Origin: Haliotis asinina
Taxonomy: Eukaryota > Mollusca > Gastropoda > Lepetellida > Haliotidae
Direction: 5' to 3'
DNA length: 64,000 bases
Assembly: GCF_037392515.1 (NCBI RefSeq)
Contig: NC_090288.1
Location: 7,619,501-7,683,500 of the forward strand
Below, one piece after another: positions 46,975-64,000 of the stretch. Made by a program: the position numbers and the translations under genes. Position 1 is the first letter of the stretch. Every line of letters starts with the position of its first letter. The notes below the pieces were generated by a model. It was given only the letters and a program-made list of their open reading frames with translations, had not been told where the DNA came from and did no database searches.

Positions 46975-47470
46975 AGGACTCTCTGTTCTCTTCAAAGGTC
47001 TTGAACAGGTCTTAAGTTTTCTCCCAGTTCCATAGTGCAAATTTCATTAACATTGCAGAAAAAAGCTATTTTATATCCTGGTTGATGTTACTGTGATCAA
47101 ATGTTGTTACAAGCTTGTACTACTTCATCCGATTAATGAAAGGAGATTAGTACGTAACTTTTTACAACCACAAGCGCTACACTCATGGAAAGTGAGTAAG
47201 AAATCTTACACTACTTCATCTGAGATGTGGTTAATACAATCATTACGTTGTTTTATCTTCGCATGCTATAAATTATAAATTTACATAAAAAGTGCCACAC
47301 ACAAGAAAAAAAACATCTAAACTTTCAAACAGATGGATTATGTAAATGAAAACATCCTCCCAAAACAAAGGAGTATGTTTAAATCCTGAAATTTTTTGGT
47401 ATTTAGTATATTTCCTGAGTGAATCAGACATGACACATATTATCTGAAACTTCCAGGGGTGATGCGTATT
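46975..47470. other. No gene recognised
   Basis: AT-rich DNA with no exon or repeat that I recognise. Confidence 0.35.
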
Positions 47471-47690
47471 CCCTGATTACACAGATTCCATTAACACACG
47501 TAGGAGGCGACAACCGCGTGGTGAGACTCGCTCACTTGGTTGACACATGCCATCAGTTCTGTGGTGCGCAGATCGAAGCCCATGTTGTTGATCACTGGAA
47601 TGTCTGGTCCAAACGTTATTATTGACAGACCCCCGCCATATAGCTGGAATAATGTTGAGTGCGGCGTAAAACTAAACTAAACTCCCTCCC
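47470..47690 (+). repeat. SINE A copy
   Basis: GGTGAGACTCGCTCACTTGG, GATCGAAGCCCATGTTGTTG, ATCACTGGAATGTCTGGTCC, CCGCCATATAGCTGGAATAA, GAGTGCGGCGTAAAACTAAA in body-to-tail order on plus. Confidence 0.85.
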
Positions 47691-48705
47691 TCCCCCACAC
47701 ACGCAGAGAGACAGACGTATATAAAACAGTGAAAATAATAAAATGTTGGTATGTAAGGTACGCCATTGAAACATTTTGGAAATAGTATTAGGTAACAAAC
47801 CAATAAGTAACCGTTTATAATTTATGGCTTCGGGGAGTGGGGCTGATGATTATTCAGGGGATAATTTGGGGGTAGTTAGATAGGATATATGTTATTTCTG
47901 TAAGCATTATCTGTTCAGTTCTGTCAGCTGACAACCATGAGATCGCCCGAAAAGGTATGAAACGTTGTTTCTCACCGATATCGGTACAAAATGACGTGAC
48001 GTCTCGCGAAGTGCCACTACCCATGTCCGGGCCCTTTACAAACATGTAACTGTTCAGTAAACAGCCACCCCATACGCAGTTACGACAATATGTTCTTGGG
48101 TATTGGCAAAAGTTGAACAATTTTGAGAAAAGATATCTAATCTTGCTGGTAACACAGATATTTCATAAAGAATGCGTTGGTACCAACTGGCCGAGAAAGA
48201 TGTGCTGAATTGAACGTTGTATAATGTTAGCAGTGCTGAACAGTCTGGCCCACAGAAAAATATCATATACTGTCTAGATGTTATTTTCCAGCGACAAATC
48301 ACATCTTTCTAATTAAAATAGTTGTCATGTGAGAAATTGCATAGTCATAGTATTTCATCAGTACAGATATAGTCACAGTATTTCATTAGTACGGAAATTT
48401 GTTCAAGTCAAAGTCAATATCACAACACCCTCTCATTATCAAAACAACAATGTGATCATTGGTAGTGAAGAAAATTTAATGATCAATCTAGTGAAACAAA
48501 CAGTGAAGACGTACTCAGTCCCATTTTTTGAATCACATATCAGTGAGTAATTGGACTAGAGCTATCCCGTTGGCTTTCAACAACAAAATCATGAACATGA
48601 GTGTATTAATTCCGATCTCGATTGGCTTACCTTTTCCATATAATAATGTCTAATTGATAATGATCAACATTGCAATACTGCGCTTGTACGACTGAAAGGA
48701 GTCAG
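47690..48705. other. No gene recognised
   Basis: AT-rich DNA beyond the 3' end of the TSR gene; short frames only. Confidence 0.4.
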
Positions 48706-48868
48706 TGGGTTTAGTATCATACCGCTTTCAGCAATATTCCAGCAATATCACGGTACCACGGGGACACTAGAAATCGGCTTCACATATTGTACCCATGTGG
48801 GGAAATCGAACCCGGGTCTTCAGCGTGACGAGCGAACGCTTTGACCACTTGGCTATCCTCGCCGGTCC
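48705..48868 (-). repeat. SINE B copy, near complete
   Basis: On minus: GGCGAGGATAGCCAAGTGGT, CAAAGCGTTCGCTCGTCACG, GACCCGGGTTCGATTTCCCC (A and B box), then GCCGATTTCTAGTGTCCCCG, GATATTGCTGGAATATTGCT, GAAAGCGGTATGATACTAAA. It lies about 130 bases beyond the TSR-gene stop codon. Confidence 0.85.
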
Positions 48869-49000
48869 TTTACAACAGAAAAAAGGATTAAAATAGGTCC
48901 AATAATCTGATGTTAATGATGCTTTGTGTACAGCAGTACTGTGTTTACTACAACTAGATTATGATTTGGGTAATTTTAAAAAAAAATTACTGATTAAATA

Positions 49001-62016
<13,016 letters not shown>

Positions 62017-62259
62017 CTGAAATATAAAAACCCAAAACATTAGTTACTACAATTACAGAATCAATACATATGACACGATACATATCTTGACAAAATATTT
62101 ATCGTGCGGGACAGGTGTCTAAGGTGTCCATATGTAAGTGTGTTGCCATGACTTCTGATAAAACTATCATGTCTACCAAACCACCAGGACGAAAGGGTGA
62201 AAGTGAGGCTCCGTGTTGGCTGTCATCATCAACTTAATATGATTTTCGCAAGCGGCATC

Positions 62260-62420
62260 TAACAGGATCTAGTGGTCAGTCTCACGCACTTGGTTGACAC
62301 ATGTCCAAGTTGCGGAGATTGATGCTCATGCTGTTTATAAACGCATTATCAAACTCTAGTATTAGGGGGTCGTCGAAATATAGTTGCATTATTGCTAAGT
62401 CCGGCGTTAAACCACAAACA
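62260..62420 (+). repeat. SINE A copy upstream of TSR repeat 1
   Basis: ACAGGATCTAGTGGTCAGTC, CACTTGGTTGACACATGTCC, GAGATTGATGCTCATGCTGT, TTGCATTATTGCTAAGTCCG, GCGTTAAACCAC in body-to-tail order on plus. Confidence 0.75.
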
Positions 62421-62469
62421 AAAACACATAAGAACGGGTTCAAGAATGAGTTGAGATTCATAGTCATAC

Positions 62470-62790
62470 CGACAATATCGTGACTAAATGAAGTGAAATT
62501 AAAACGGGCTACAGACTGCTAACAACTGAAGGCAGATTACCATATCAGGGACCATGGGGACTTACAATACGTTTACCTCAGGGGCCTAGCTGGGTTTACA
62601 CCATCCCTTAGATGCTGGCGATATAGACAAATCTGGATGCATATTCGACGATTAAAAACCATGAAACATAATGATTTCATTTACTTACTTGTCTTTTTTC
62701 CTACTTTGAATGTTTGGGGACTTACGTACCCTCTCGAGAGGATACTAATTTACCCCCTCAAGGATAAAGCCACTAACAGTATGAGATACT
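62470..62790 (-). repeat. Family C and neighbouring repeat, inverted
   Basis: On minus: GCCAGCATCTAAGGGATGGT, GTAAGTCCCCATGGTCCCTG, AGTTGTTAGCAGTCTGTAGC match the left half of 30560-30905. The adjoining 62711-62780 ('gacttacgtaccctctcgagagga', 'accccctcaaggata.agccactaac') matches 30408-30480 in reverse. Confidence 0.6.
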
Positions 62791-63928
62791 AATTTACACT
62801 TCCAGTCATAAAATATTACCTAGTTACAAATCATTTATCACATCTATTTCTTTGTTATAAAATGTAATAACTAAATGAGAATTGATATTGTTTAAACGGC
62901 CCTTCGTAGTTCGTGATTTGAAATAGTTATCGCTTGTAATGGAATATTCAACGCAGTCAAGCAAGACATGCGTGGCCGCGATTCTTTCATCACAAGGGAT
63001 GCGAAACGGAAAAGGGCTCAAGAAGAATGAGTGGGTACACTGTTGTATTATCTACCCCTGCACCGTGGATCATTCCTAATACCTTCAGTCACTTTCTTAC
63101 GTAGTCCTTGGTTGACTCGACTCTCGCAACCTCTTAGTGGATTAACATTCACAGTATAGCGGTAATAGTTTTGTTGGAATTGTCAGTACTTACTGCATGT
63201 TCCAGTGAAATACGATATTCTGCAAGAGACAAGAACGGCATGAAAAACATCGATATATACACCAAGTTATCACTTTTAACATGTACAAGTACTCAATATG
63301 CATATGCTGTCATCATTAACATTGTCATACAGACAATGTCGTGGTATTCATATGGTGCTTTCTGGTGTGGATCATTGCTGGAACTGTCCTCCAGAACACC
63401 AGATCCACCCCTCATCAAGATATCACCATCACATCAAATCAGCTCCTTCGCTATGTCCTTCAGCCTCGACAATCACTAATCGCCAAATAGAAAAAGAACG
63501 ACAACCGAAATGTGTTATTTCTATAATAACAGTGAATGTGGATAGAGCTACATTGGAGAAACATACCGTCCCATCACCACCCGAGAGGAGATACATCAAT
63601 CTTACGGTATCAACCATCTCTCTCCTCATTACATTTAACATTAATCACCAAATATACGTGTCCGACATCACCATTTTTGCGAAAAATTAAACAAGATAAA
63701 GGACACTAAACTAACACCTGCTAAACTTCCCAATCCGCATTTCTGAGAGCAAAAGATTTAAATGTGTTCCTCCCTCGTCTATCAAAAATTAAAAATTAAA
63801 AAGACGTTTTTTCAAATAACTGTCACACATGGACCATTGGAATATTTTTTTTGTATCTGGCTATGAGTGAATGCCCACGTATATTGTTATTGTATCTTGT
63901 TCCAAACGCAATTTAGTGAGACACTCAC
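62790..63928. other. Probable intron 5' to TSR repeat 1; no TSR exon seen
   Basis: I searched both strands for GGW/CSxxCGGG words and found none. The two overlapping plus frames at 63171-63690 have no recognisable domain. Confidence 0.4.
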
Positions 63929-64000
63929 TTGTATCTTGTGCACCTTTGCCATCCATTCCAGCTGCACCCAACTGTATAGCTCGTGGAACGCGAATTCCTG
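63929..64000 (-). CDS. Possible upstream exon of the TSR gene, cut by the window edge
   Basis: On minus the sequence from 64000 down to 63929 is open and ends at a consensus donor, ACAA|GTGAGTGT. In the frame that ends in phase 1 it reads GIRVPRAIQLGAAGMDGKGA, QDT, which would join TSR repeat 1 in frame. Phase and donor fit; no domain is recognisable and the exon is incomplete, so this is a candidate only. Confidence 0.35.

Overview
This is a window of animal nuclear DNA, most likely from a gastropod mollusc and probably an abalone (Haliotis). The evidence is short spliced exons in long AT-rich introns, secreted multidomain proteins (PAN/apple, C-type lectin-like, thrombospondin type 1, chitin-binding-like) and a dense load of SINE, LINE and MITE fragments. 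One SINE family ends in a GCGGCGTAAAA...ACTCACTC tail that I associate with abalone DNA. The species is inference; the protein families are read from the sequence. All recognised host genes lie on the minus strand.

From about 12 to 39 kb there are three tandem paralogues of one secreted protein (12027-14857, 22368-24136, 36225-38723). Each has three coding exons of 298, 180 and 236-239 nt, with phase-1 introns, an intact 237-238 codon frame, a signal peptide, a PAN/apple-like domain and one C-type lectin-like domain. A CCATGG-centred block sits 93-103 bases upstream of each aligned start codon.

From 49.0 to 62.0 kb lies the 3' part of a large gene encoding nine consecutive thrombospondin type 1 repeats, one repeat per exon (192 or 195 nt, all phase 1-1), then a last exon with a cysteine-rich region resembling two chitin-binding type 2 (CBM14) modules. 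Its 5' part is beyond the window; a possible further exon touches the right edge (63929-64000). Together with the lectin-like genes this is a set of secreted cysteine-rich proteins that could act in mucosal or haemolymph recognition or in an extracellular or shell matrix; that role is inference.

The rest is mobile and repetitive DNA: LINE fragments of at least four kinds (430-1260, 1530-2325, 6240-6860, 26745-27760, 27960-28480), two Tc1/mariner transposase scraps (18150-18330, 20035-20190), MITEs and foldbacks (9718-9820, 29288-29893, 56348-56485, 61646-61768), a broken integrase fossil (45215-45990), a six-copy 165-bp satellite (32401-33397) with diverged relatives elsewhere, and many SINE copies whose different bodies share one 3' tail. 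A decayed coding remnant of unknown family lies at 42180-44510. No structural RNA gene or CRISPR array was seen. Repeat boundaries are approximate.
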